A DNA stretch of 64,000 bases. Origin: Wenzhouxiangella sp. XN24. Lineage in GTDB: Bacteria; Pseudomonadota; Gammaproteobacteria; Steroidobacterales; XN24. The stretch lies in contig NZ_JAAMFG010000034.1 of the NCBI RefSeq assembly GCF_011064545.1, forward strand, positions 248,001 through 312,000, given 5' to 3'. The notes beneath the pieces were generated by a model that saw nothing but the letters and a program-made list of their open reading frames with translations, did not search any database and was not told the origin of the DNA. Below, in pieces: positions 50,844 through 59,993 of the stretch. Position 1 is the first letter of the stretch. The number at the start of each line of letters is the position of its first letter. The translations under genes were made by a program, and so were the position numbers.

Positions 50844-53042
50844 ATGAGCATAGACGGCGCCGCCCACTGGCTTGATGAGCTGGACTCGGCCCGCTGCGCC
50901 GTGCCTTTCGAGTTCCTCGGCCTGCATCCGGCGCCGGGCGGCACCGGCATGGTGCTGCGCGTATGGCGACCGGGCTGCGACTGGATCGAGGTGATCGATC
51001 TCGACGCGCGGCGCAACCTCGGGAGAATGATGCGGGTCGGGGACAGCGACTTGTTCCTCTGCCGGCTGTCGCGCCGTCGCCAGGGCTTCAATTACCGTCT
51101 TCGACTGGGGCTGGGCAAGCGGGTTGCCGAGGACGACGATCCTTACCAGTTTCGCCGTGCCGTTTTCGCAAACACCCCCGGCGATCGTAACCGCTTGCAC
51201 CAGTGTTACGGGGCCCACCCGGCAACCCTGGCCGGGGAGGGCGGCCGCCAGGTCGCCGGCGTGCGCTTCATGGTTCACGCGCCGGCCGCACGCAGCGTCA
51301 GTGTCGTCGGCGTGTTCAACGGCTGGGACGGGCGGCGCCACCCGATGCATAGTTCCTTCGAAGGTGACTGGCGACTGTTCATTCCCGGTTTGCAGCCAGG
51401 CGCGCTCTACAAGTTCGAGATCAAGGGTCCCGATGGTGCGCTCCTGCCGCTCAAAGCCGACCCCTTCGGCCGGTTTCACGAGCAGCCGCCAGGCAACGCC
51501 TCGATCGTCTGCGCCCCCTCGAGTTACGCCTGGCGGGATGCCGGGTGGATCGAGACCCGCCGCGCGGACGGCTACCGCAACGACCGCCCTATGGCGATCT
51601 ACGAGCTGCATGCAGGCTCCTGGCGCCACCGCGACGGACGCCCGCTGAGCTATCGCGAGCTGGCTGACGTGCTCGTGCCATACCTGCAGGACACCGGCTT
51701 CAGCCACGTCGAATTCATGCCCCTTGCGGAGCATCCCTTCGCGGCCTCCTGGGGCTACCAGCCCACGGGCCTGTTCGCGGCCAGCAGTCGCTTCGGCCCG
51801 CCTGACGATTTCCGCCACCTGGTGGACTGCCTGCACGCCGCCGGGATCGGCGTGATCATGGACTGGGTGCCGGGGCATTTTCCGGCGGATCCGCATGGCC
51901 TCGGCCGCTTCGACGGCACTGCACTCTACGAACACGAAGATCCGCGGCGTGGCTGGCACCCCGACTGGAATACCCACATCTACGATTTCGGCAAGTCCTG
52001 GGTGCGGGATTTCCTCGTCTCGAGCGCGTTGTGCTGGATCGAGGATTTTCACATCGACGGGCTGCGCGTGGACGCCGTGGCTTCGATGCTCTACCTCGAC
52101 TATTCGCGCCAGCCTGGCGAATGGCTGCCCAATCGTTTCGGCGGCAACCAGAACCTCGAGGCCATCGATTTCCTCAAGCGCTTCAACGAGACGGTCCACG
52201 CGGAGCATCCGGGGGTCATGACGATCGCGGAGGAATCGACCGCCTGGCCGGGCGTCTCGCGCCCGACCTACGACGGCGGACTGGGTTTCGGCTTCAAGTG
52301 GAACATGGGCTGGATGCACGACACGCTCGGCTACATGGCGCGCGACCCGGTGCACCGCCGCTTCCATCACGGCGAACTGACGTTCGGTTTCATCTACGCG
52401 TGGGACGAAAACTTCGTCCTCCCGCTGTCCCATGACGAGGTGGTCCATGGCAAGGGCTCGCTGCTCGGCAGGATGCCGGGCGACGAGTGGCAGCGGTTCG
52501 CCAACCTGCGGCTTTACCTCGCCTTCATGTATGCCCACCCCGGCAAGAAGCTGTTGTTCATGGGGGCGGAACTCGCGCAGGCCAGGGAATGGAATCACGA
52601 TACCGAGCTGGACTGGGCGCTGCTCGACCAGCCGGGGCATCGTGGCGTGCACGACCTGCTGCGGGACCTGAACAGGCAGTACCGGGCGACCCCGGCCATG
52701 TGGGAGGCCGACCACACGCCGGACGGTTTCGAGTGGATCGATTACAGCGACGCCGACCACGGGGTGCTGGCCTTCCTGCGACATGATGCGCGCCGCGACG
52801 CGCACCTGCTTTGCGTGCTCAATTTCACCCCGGTCGTGCACCATGACTACCGGCTCGGGGTGCCGCATCGCGGCCGCTACCGCGAGGTCCTCAATACCGA
52901 TGCCGGGCTCTACGGCGGCAGCAACGTCGGCAACCAGGGCGCGGTCGAAACGAGTCCCCAGCCCAGTCACGGGCGCGGCGCCTCGGTGGTCCTGACCCTG
53001 CCGCCGCTCGCGGCGATCTGGCTGATCCCGGAGCCCGGATGA
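50844..53042 (+). CDS. glgB: 1,4-alpha-glucan branching enzyme
   Basis: 732 residues, usual length for the GH13 branching enzyme that makes alpha-1,6 links in glycogen. An N-terminal CBM48-like part (FEFLGLHPAPGGTGMVLRVW) is followed by a second beta-sandwich (VSVVGVFNGWDGRRHPMHSS) and the (beta/alpha)8 barrel. Catalytic segments: GLRVDAVASMLYLDYSR (nucleophile Asp), TIAEESTAWPGVS (acid Glu) and LPLSHDEVVHGKGSLL. It follows glgP after 3 nt and overlaps glgX by 4 nt. Confidence 0.97.
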   Translation: MSIDGAAHWLDELDSARCAVPFEFLGLHPAPGGTGMVLRVWRPGCDWIEVIDLDARRNLGRMMRVGDSDLFLCRLSRRRQGFNYRLRLGLGKRVAEDDDPYQFRRAVFANTPGDRNRLHQCYGAHPATLAGEGGRQVAGVRFMVHAPAARSVSVVGVFNGWDGRRHPMHSSFEGDWRLFIPGLQPGALYKFEIKGPDGALLPLKADPFGRFHEQPPGNASIVCAPSSYAWRDAGWIETRRADGYRNDRPMAIYELHAGSWRHRDGRPLSYRELADVLVPYLQDTGFSHVEFMPLAEHPFAASWGYQPTGLFAASSRFGPPDDFRHLVDCLHAAGIGVIMDWVPGHFPADPHGLGRFDGTALYEHEDPRRGWHPDWNTHIYDFGKSWVRDFLVSSALCWIEDFHIDGLRVDAVASMLYLDYSRQPGEWLPNRFGGNQNLEAIDFLKRFNETVHAEHPGVMTIAEESTAWPGVSRPTYDGGLGFGFKWNMGWMHDTLGYMARDPVHRRFHHGELTFGFIYAWDENFVLPLSHDEVVHGKGSLLGRMPGDEWQRFANLRLYLAFMYAHPGKKLLFMGAELAQAREWNHDTELDWALLDQPGHRGVHDLLRDLNRQYRATPAMWEADHTPDGFEWIDYSDADHGVLAFLRHDARRDAHLLCVLNFTPVVHHDYRLGVPHRGRYREVLNTDAGLYGGSNVGNQGAVETSPQPSHGRGASVVLTLPPLAAIWLIPEPG

Positions 53043-55153
53043 GCGGGGCGGCCATGGCCCTCGGGCGCCCGACGCCGCTCGGCGCACGCTGGACCGGGGA
53101 CGGGGTGAATTTCGCCGTCTTCTCGGCCCACGCCGAGTCCATCGAGTTATGCCTGTTCGATCCCGCGGGCGCGAGAGAACTGGCCCGGATCGCGCTCCCC
53201 GGTCGAAGCGGGGATATCTGGCATGGCTTCCTGCCGGGCGCCGGCCCGGGACTCGTTTACGCCTACCGCGCACACGGCCGGTATGCGCCGCGCCAGGGCC
53301 ATCGATTCAACAAGCACAAGCTGCTGCTCGATCCCTACGCCCGGGCTCTCGTCGGCGAGCTGCGCTACGGGGACGAGATCTACGGTTTCAGTCGCGGGGG
53401 CGCGAAGTCCTGGCGCCAGGACATCAGCGACAGCGCCAGCAGCGTGCCCAAGGCCGTGGTCGTCGATACGCATGCCTTCGACTGGCGCGGCGACCGCCCG
53501 CCCCGCACACCGATGGATCGCACGGTCGTCTACGAACTCCATCCGAAGGGTTTCACCCGCCTGCATCCGGACGTGCCGGCTCACCTGCGGGGCACCTATC
53601 TCGGCCTCGCACAGCCCGCCGTGCTGGACTACCTTGTGAAACTGGGCGTCACCGCGGTGGAGCTGATGCCGGCACAACAGTTCATCACGGAGCCCTGGCT
53701 GCACGAGCGCGGGCTACAGAATTACTGGGGCTACAACACCCTCGCGTTCTTCGCACCCCATGCGGGCTTCGCCCTCGCGGACCCCTTGCGGGAGTTCCGC
53801 GAGATGGTGCGCGCGTTACACGGCGCGGGCCTGGAGGTGATCCTCGACGTCGTGTTCAATCACACGGCGGAGGGCGGCGATGGCGGCCCGACGCTGTCCA
53901 TGCGCGGACTGGACAATCTGAGCTACTACCGCCTCGCGCCCGACGATCTGCGCCGGAACATCAACTGGACCGGTTGCGGCAACACGCTCAACCTGGATCA
54001 CCCGGAAGTGCTGCGGCTGGTGCTCGACTGCCTGCGCTACTGGGCCGCCGAGATGCACGTCGACGGCTTCCGCTTCGATCTCGCCACGACCCTCGGTCGC
54101 GAAGGGCAGGACTTTCACCGGGACGGGCGTTTTTTCAGCGCCATCCACCAGGATCCGGTGCTCAGCAACGTCAAGCTGATCGCCGAACCCTGGGACCTCG
54201 GCCCCAACGGCTACCGGCTTGGCAGTTTCCCGCGGGACTGGGCGGAGTGGAACGACCGTTTCCGCAACACGACGCGCGAGTACTGGCGCGGCGACGCGGG
54301 GGTCGTGCCCCAGCTGGCGGAAAGGCTGGCGGGCTCCAGCGACCTGTTCGCCGCCGCCGGTCGCGGGCCGCCGGAGAGCGTCAACTATGTCGCCTGCCAC
54401 GACGGATTCACGCTCCACGACACCGTCAGTTACAGTCGCAAGCACAACCAGGCCAATGGCGAGGAGAACCGCGACGGGGACGACCATGCCGTGTCCTGGA
54501 ACAGCGGCGCGGAGGGCCATACTGCCGATGCGGAGATCCTGCGGCGCCGGGCGCGACAGCAGCGCAACCTGCTCGCGACGCTGCTGCTGTCGCAGGGCGT
54601 GCCGATGCTGCAGGCCGGCGACGAGTTCGCCCGTACGCAGCGTGGCAACAACAATGCCTATTGCCAGGACAACGAGGTGTCCTGGGTCGACTGGCGCCTC
54701 CGGGAGAGTCACCGGACGCTGGTGGCCTTCGTCGCGCAGCTGCTCAGGATCCGCGCCGAGAACGCGGTGTTCCGCCGCCAGGGCTTTCTTGCGGGCGTGC
54801 GCCGCGAAGCGGGGCGTTTCAAGGATGTTTCCTGGCTGAAAACCGACGGCAGCGAGATCGCCGCCGACGACTGGCGCGACCCGTCGCTCCGGGCGTTCGC
54901 CATGCTTCTCGACAGCACGGGGCTGCCTCCCAGCCAGCAGCAGCCGGAGATCGGCGACAGCTTCCTGGTGCTGTTCAACGCCGGGAGCGAGCCGATCGAG
55001 TTCACCCTGCCGGCGCCGATCGCCAGCGAGGCCTGGGAAGTGACGCTCGACACGAGCGAGGATGAACTGGCAGTTCCCGCGGCCGGCTATCGCCAGGGGC
55101 ACGTCTATCGGCTCGCAGGCCAGTCACTCGCTTTGCTGGCCGATCATGGCTGA
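53039..55153 (+). CDS. glgX: Glycogen debranching enzyme GlgX
   Basis: 704 residues of GH13 subfamily 11, hydrolysing alpha-1,6 branches of phosphorylase-limited glycogen. An N-terminal CBM48-like domain (LGARWTGDGVNFAVFSAHAE) precedes the barrel. The barrel shows NYWGYNTLAFFAPHAGFA, VVFNHTAEGGDGGPTLSMRG, the nucleophile in HVDGFRFDLATTLGREG, the acid in KLIAEPWDLGPNGY, and SVNYVACHDGFTLHDTVSYS. ATG overlaps the glgB stop (ATGA), and its 3' end overlaps malQ by 8 nt. It works after GlgP in glycogen breakdown. Confidence 0.96.
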   Translation: MSGAAMALGRPTPLGARWTGDGVNFAVFSAHAESIELCLFDPAGARELARIALPGRSGDIWHGFLPGAGPGLVYAYRAHGRYAPRQGHRFNKHKLLLDPYARALVGELRYGDEIYGFSRGGAKSWRQDISDSASSVPKAVVVDTHAFDWRGDRPPRTPMDRTVVYELHPKGFTRLHPDVPAHLRGTYLGLAQPAVLDYLVKLGVTAVELMPAQQFITEPWLHERGLQNYWGYNTLAFFAPHAGFALADPLREFREMVRALHGAGLEVILDVVFNHTAEGGDGGPTLSMRGLDNLSYYRLAPDDLRRNINWTGCGNTLNLDHPEVLRLVLDCLRYWAAEMHVDGFRFDLATTLGREGQDFHRDGRFFSAIHQDPVLSNVKLIAEPWDLGPNGYRLGSFPRDWAEWNDRFRNTTREYWRGDAGVVPQLAERLAGSSDLFAAAGRGPPESVNYVACHDGFTLHDTVSYSRKHNQANGEENRDGDDHAVSWNSGAEGHTADAEILRRRARQQRNLLATLLLSQGVPMLQAGDEFARTQRGNNNAYCQDNEVSWVDWRLRESHRTLVAFVAQLLRIRAENAVFRRQGFLAGVRREAGRFKDVSWLKTDGSEIAADDWRDPSLRAFAMLLDSTGLPPSQQQPEIGDSFLVLFNAGSEPIEFTLPAPIASEAWEVTLDTSEDELAVPAAGYRQGHVYRLAGQSLALLADHG

Positions 55154-57296
55154 TCGGGCGGCGCTCCTCGAGAGACTGCGGATGCTGCGCGGCATCGGTC
55201 GCGCGTTCACTGATTTCCGTGGCCATACACGCCCGCTGTCGGACGAGTCGTTGTGCGGATTGCTCGGCGCTTTCGGCCATGATGCGAACGACACGGATTC
55301 ATTGGCACGGGATATCGAGTTTCTCGAGGCGCGCGACTGGATTCGAGTCCTCCCGCCGGTGACCGTCCTGCCGAGCGGGGCGCGGGTACCGTTCACGGTG
55401 CTCGTGCCTTTGCTGCCGTCGATCCGCTGGTGGATCGAGCTGGAGGACGGCGCGGTACTCGAGGGCGAGATCGACCCGGCCGAGCTGCCGCGGGTCGAGG
55501 ATCGTCACCTGCGCGGCCTGTGGTATCGCCGCCTCGCACTCGACGTGCCGGCGTTACCTCCCGGTTATCACGATCTGCGCCTGTCCAAGACCGACGGCAG
55601 CGCGCTCGGCTCGACCCGCCTCGTGATCACTCCGGGCGGCTGCCATGTGCCGCAGGCCATCCGCGAAGGCGCCCGTGTCTGGGGCCCGGCCCTGCAGCTG
55701 TACACCTTGCGCTCCGCGCGGAACTGGGGGATCGGCGACTTCACCGATCTTGCCGGCTTCGCCACCGCGAGCGCTGCGCTGGGGGCCGATGTGCTCGGCC
55801 TCAATCCACTGCACGCCCTGTTCCCGGCTGAGCCCGAGCTGTGCGGCCCCTACAGCCCCTCGAGCCGTTACTTCCTGAACGTGATCTATATCGACCCGGA
55901 AGCCATACCGGAATTTTTCGCCAGCGATGCAGCGCAACGCCTCGTGGCGACCCCCGAGTTCCAGGCCCGGCTCGCCGCATTGCGCGACACCTCGTGGGTG
56001 GACTATCCGGGGGTGACGGCCTGCAAGCTCGAAGTCCTGCGCCAGGTCTACCGGGATTTCGTCCTGCAGGCCGATCGGGAACGCAGACAAGAGTTCCTGC
56101 TGTTTAAGAACAAACATGGGCATCTACTTGAAACATATAGCTTGTTTCATGCACTTCAGGATCATTTCGTCGCGGCGGGCACGATGGGGGGCTGGCCGGC
56201 CTGGCCCGCGGCCTACCATGATCCCGAGGGCCTCGCGGCGGCAGCGTTCGCTTCGGCCGAAGCCGATGAAGTCGAATTCCACGCATGGCTGCAATGGATC
56301 GCCGCCGGCCAGCTCGAGGCCGCAGCGGACGCGGCCCGCGAAGCCGGTATGCGCCTCGGCCTGTATTTCGACCTGGCCGTCGGACCGAACGCGGGTGGGG
56401 CCGAAACCTGGGGGCACTCCGACCTGTATGCCCACGGCGCCACCATCGGTGCGCCGCCCGATCCACTGGCGCTGCAAGGCCAGGACTGGGGCATTCCGCC
56501 GTTCGATCCGGACACCTTGCGTGAGCAGGCCTACGCGCCCTTTACCCGGCTGTTGCGCGCGAACATGGTGCGGGACGGCGTGTTGCGCATCGATCACGTG
56601 ATGATGCTGTTCCGCCTCTGGTGGGTGCCGCAGGGCGCATCGTCGGCGCAGGGCGGATACATCCACTACCGGCTGGACGAACTGATGGGCCTGGTGGCGC
56701 TCGAGAGCACTCGCCAGCGCTGCCTGGTGATCGGCGAGGACCTCGGCACGGTGCCGCCGGAGGTGCGCGATGCGATGGCGGCTGCGGGGGTGTTCAGCTA
56801 CCGGGTGCTGCCGTTCGAGCGCGAAGCAGACGGGCACTTCCGTCGGCCCGCGGACTATCCGCGGGCCGCACTGGTGGCCCTCGCGACACACGACCTGCCG
56901 CCGCTGGCGAGTTTCTGGTCAGGCAGCGACATCGACCTGCGCGAGCGGCTCGGCCTGTTTCCGGAGCCGGACCAGGCGAGCGAGGAGCGTGGGGCGCGCG
57001 AAACGACGCGGGCGAGACTGATGGAGGCACTCCGGCGCGAGGGTATCGAGCCTGCCGGTGACCCGCCACTGGCCGAGTTGCAGCGCTACCTGGGCGCCTC
57101 ACCTTCCGCCGTGCTCATGCTGCAGCCCGAGGACTGGCTCGAAATGGAATCGCCGGTCAATGTGCCCGGGACCCACCTGGAATATCCGAACTGGCGCCGG
57201 AAGCTCGTGGCGGACTGGCCGGAATTCATGACCCGGGATACGGTGCGCCGACTGGCCGCCGGCATCGACCGGGGGCGCGAGCCCGAGGAGGTTTAA
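55146..57296 (+). CDS. malQ: 4-alpha-glucanotransferase (amylomaltase)
   Basis: 716 residues from ATG 55146, which overlaps glgX. GH77 enzyme that transfers maltosyl units so that short oligosaccharides released by GlgX can be re-used by GlgP. Marks: VWGPALQLYTLRSARNWGIG, LGLNPLHALFPAEPELCGPY, RIDHVMMLFRLWWVPQGA (nucleophile Asp), VIGEDLGTVPPEVRDAM (acid Glu) and LATHDLPPLASFWSG. The first 150 residues form the extra N-terminal domain of the bacterial MalQ type. A patch around 56104-56160 is AT-rich for this region (LFKNKHGHLLETYSLFHALQ). It ends TAA, and the next reading frame starts at the following base. Confidence 0.96.
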   Translation: MADRAALLERLRMLRGIGRAFTDFRGHTRPLSDESLCGLLGAFGHDANDTDSLARDIEFLEARDWIRVLPPVTVLPSGARVPFTVLVPLLPSIRWWIELEDGAVLEGEIDPAELPRVEDRHLRGLWYRRLALDVPALPPGYHDLRLSKTDGSALGSTRLVITPGGCHVPQAIREGARVWGPALQLYTLRSARNWGIGDFTDLAGFATASAALGADVLGLNPLHALFPAEPELCGPYSPSSRYFLNVIYIDPEAIPEFFASDAAQRLVATPEFQARLAALRDTSWVDYPGVTACKLEVLRQVYRDFVLQADRERRQEFLLFKNKHGHLLETYSLFHALQDHFVAAGTMGGWPAWPAAYHDPEGLAAAAFASAEADEVEFHAWLQWIAAGQLEAAADAAREAGMRLGLYFDLAVGPNAGGAETWGHSDLYAHGATIGAPPDPLALQGQDWGIPPFDPDTLREQAYAPFTRLLRANMVRDGVLRIDHVMMLFRLWWVPQGASSAQGGYIHYRLDELMGLVALESTRQRCLVIGEDLGTVPPEVRDAMAAAGVFSYRVLPFEREADGHFRRPADYPRAALVALATHDLPPLASFWSGSDIDLRERLGLFPEPDQASEERGARETTRARLMEALRREGIEPAGDPPLAELQRYLGASPSAVLMLQPEDWLEMESPVNVPGTHLEYPNWRRKLVADWPEFMTRDTVRRLAAGIDRGREPEEV

Positions 57297-59993
57297 CTGG
57301 CACCCCGGCCCACCGACCTGCTGACGACAGACGTGCTCGCGGCGCTCGATGCGGGCGCCACGATCGTTACCGCAACCCGCCGGCTGGCGCGGACGCTCCA
57401 GTTCGAAGTCGCTCGCAATCGCGGCGGCGCCAGCTGGGCGACGCCGGAAATAATGCCCTGGTCCGCCTGGGTCGAGGAGCGCTTCGCAAGCCTGCGCGAC
57501 TTCGGGGAACTGGACGATCCGCGCCCGGTCCTGGACGAATGGCAGGCCGCCACGCTCTGGGAAGAGGTGTTCTCGAGAGATCCTGTCGCCGACACGCTGC
57601 TGATGCCTGGTGGTGCCGTGGAAAGCTTCCGGGAAGCGTGGGCGTTGGCCCTCGACTGGCGGCTTTCATGGCCGGAACTCGCCGCCCGCGGCAGCGAGGA
57701 CTGCCAGGTCTTCCTGCGCATGGCCCGGGCCTATCGGCGGCGGCTGGATACGCTGAACGTCATCGATCGTGCGCAATTGCCCGATATGCTGGCCGCTTTG
57801 CTCACGGCGCAAGGTCCGGCCGTGTTTTTCGCGGGATTCGATACCTTCTCGCCCGCGCAGCAGCAGCTGGTGCAGGCGCTGGGCCCGCGCGCCCGCTCGC
57901 TCGGGCCGCCACGTCCGGGATCGACCGCCACGGTGACGTCCTTCGCCGACAGCCGTGCCGAACTCGCGGCCGTCGCAGCCTGGGCACGGGCCCGTCTCGA
58001 TGCTGAGCCGGAGGCCCGCCTCGGCATCGTCGTGCCCGATCTCGACGCCCAGGCGCCCGTGCTCGAGTACCTGCTGGACCAGGCACTGGTTCCGCCCCGG
58101 TTGTGGCCAGGCCAGACCGAGTTGTCCCGGCCGTGGAATCTTTCCCTGGGCCAGCCGCTCGTGGACCTCCCCGTGGTGGCGGCCGCATTCCTGGTCTTCG
58201 AATTGCGTGGCGAAGCGATGGATTCGACCGCGGTAAGCCGCTTGCTCCGCTCGCCGTTCCTTGCCGGCGCGACCGCCGAGGCCGCACAGCGGGCCCGGCT
58301 TGAGCGGTGGCTGCGCCAGCATGGCGGTGATCGCATCAGTCCGGCCAGGCTGCTCGCCTGGCTGAGCGGCGCGAACGGCGCACCTGCCTGCCCGCAGCTC
58401 GCGGCGCGCATGGCCGTTTGTATGGAGGCTTTGCGGACGGGACGCAGTCGCCAGCGCCCGTCGCACTGGTGCGAGGTGTTGACCCGCGTGCTGGAGACCA
58501 TGGGCTGGCCGGGCGACGGGCCGGTGGACAGCAGCACGTGGCAGACGGTGCAGGCCTGGGTCGAATTGCTGCACGTGTTTTCGCGCCTGGACGCCGTGGC
58601 CGTGCCCGCGACGCTGTCCGAGGCACTGGGACGTTTGCGGCGCATCGGAGCGCAACAACGGTTCCAGCCGGAGACACCTGAAGTCCCGGTCCAGGTCCTG
58701 GGTTTGCTCGAGACGGCGGGACTGGCCTTCGACGGGCTCTGGGTGACCGGCCTGCACGATGGCGTCCTGCCTGCGCCGCTGCGCCCGCAGCCCATGTTAC
58801 CGGCGGCGCTGCAACGGGAAAAGGGCATGCCGCGCGCTTGTCCGCAACGCGAACTCGAACTGGCCGACCATCTCGTCACGCGCCTCGCCGGAGCTGCGCC
58901 CGAGGTCCGGTTCAGCCATCCGACGTCGCGGCAGGACGAACCCTTGCGGGCCAGCCCGCTGGTCGCCCGGCTCGCCAGAGCGCCCGACTCCGGCGCCTTT
59001 GCCGTCGCGGACATCGCCGCCGCGACATTTCATGGGCGGCGGCAGGAACGACTCGTAGACGAGCGGGCCCCGGGCGTAAGCGGCGCCGTGCCCGGCGGCA
59101 GCGCGCTGCTGGCCGACCAGTCCGCCTGCCCATTCAAGGCATTCGCCACGCATCGGCTCGACGCCGCACCCATGGAGGCGCCCACCACGGGCGTGGATCC
59201 GTCGAGCCGCGGATCTTTCGTCCATCTCGCGCTCAGCTTCCTGTGGGGCGAATTGCGCGACCGTGCGGGCCTCGCGGCGCTGGACGCTGCGAACCGTGCT
59301 CGCCTCGTGGAAGAGGCCCTGCGCCGCGCGGCCGCCGAGACGCTCGAGGAGGTGCCGTCAGCGCTGGTCCGGATCGAAGTGCAGGACGCAGCGATCCGCA
59401 TCGGCCAGCTGCTCGACATCGAGCTGCTGCGTCCTGATTTCAGCGTCGAACACTGCGAGCGACGTATCGACTTCGAGCTCGGCGCATTGCGGCTCGGCGG
59501 CCGGGTGGACCGGATCGATCGCGTCGCCGAGGGTGTGGTCGTGCTGGACTACAAGACCGGGGCCGCCAGTGCGGCGAAGTGGCGCGGCGAACGACCGGAC
59601 GAACCACAGATGCCGTTGTATGCCTTGGCCTGGCGAGAGGAGCTGGCCGGGCTCGCCTACGCCTCGCTCAAGCCGGGCGACGTCGGCCTGTCCGGCGTCG
59701 TGCGCTCAGCCGACGTCCTCGGCCGGGCGTTGCCGAACTCCAAGCCCCCCGAGGACTGGGCCGAAGAACTCGACGACTGGCGAAATGTGCTGGAAAACCT
59801 CGCAAGTGGCTTCGCCGAGGGCGACGCGCGGGTAGATCCCCTGGATCCGCGGCCACAGGGCACCTGTGAATGGTGCCACCTGGCGACGCTCTGCCGGCGC
59901 GATGAATTGCTGCGGATCGGAGCACTCGGCGGAGACGCCTCCGCGGACGCGAGCCGAGACATCGAGACCGGCGCAGACGAGGGCGAGGCATGA
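57297..59993 (+). CDS. AddB-like PD-(D/E)XK nuclease with iron-sulfur cysteines
   Basis: About 898 residues if started at the CTG 57297, 886 from GTG 57333. GAGGAGGT ends 5 nt before CTG, while the GTG has no ribosome site, so a rare CTG start is preferred. An inactivated helicase-like front (ALDAGATIVTATRRLARTLQ, AVFFAGFDTFSPAQQQLVQA, FDGLWVTGLHDGVLPAPLRP) is followed by a PD-(D/E)XK nuclease (GGRVDRIDRVAEGVVVLDYK, Asp751 and Lys753 by CTG numbering). Four Cys (611, 857, 860, 866) fit an AddB-type [4Fe-4S] site. It pairs with the helicase-nuclease gene downstream (4-nt overlap) to form a double-strand-break resection machine of AddAB type. Confidence 0.88.
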   Translation: MAPRPTDLLTTDVLAALDAGATIVTATRRLARTLQFEVARNRGGASWATPEIMPWSAWVEERFASLRDFGELDDPRPVLDEWQAATLWEEVFSRDPVADTLLMPGGAVESFREAWALALDWRLSWPELAARGSEDCQVFLRMARAYRRRLDTLNVIDRAQLPDMLAALLTAQGPAVFFAGFDTFSPAQQQLVQALGPRARSLGPPRPGSTATVTSFADSRAELAAVAAWARARLDAEPEARLGIVVPDLDAQAPVLEYLLDQALVPPRLWPGQTELSRPWNLSLGQPLVDLPVVAAAFLVFELRGEAMDSTAVSRLLRSPFLAGATAEAAQRARLERWLRQHGGDRISPARLLAWLSGANGAPACPQLAARMAVCMEALRTGRSRQRPSHWCEVLTRVLETMGWPGDGPVDSSTWQTVQAWVELLHVFSRLDAVAVPATLSEALGRLRRIGAQQRFQPETPEVPVQVLGLLETAGLAFDGLWVTGLHDGVLPAPLRPQPMLPAALQREKGMPRACPQRELELADHLVTRLAGAAPEVRFSHPTSRQDEPLRASPLVARLARAPDSGAFAVADIAAATFHGRRQERLVDERAPGVSGAVPGGSALLADQSACPFKAFATHRLDAAPMEAPTTGVDPSSRGSFVHLALSFLWGELRDRAGLAALDAANRARLVEEALRRAAAETLEEVPSALVRIEVQDAAIRIGQLLDIELLRPDFSVEHCERRIDFELGALRLGGRVDRIDRVAEGVVVLDYKTGAASAAKWRGERPDEPQMPLYALAWREELAGLAYASLKPGDVGLSGVVRSADVLGRALPNSKPPEDWAEELDDWRNVLENLASGFAEGDARVDPLDPRPQGTCEWCHLATLCRRDELLRIGALGGDASADASRDIETGADEGEA

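Noticed and set aside
49473-53273. A 1266-codon open frame on the minus strand across glgP and glgB
   Set aside because: It is antisense to two unmistakable glycogen enzymes; long antisense frames are expected at this GC content. The translation is compositionally odd and matches nothing recognisable.
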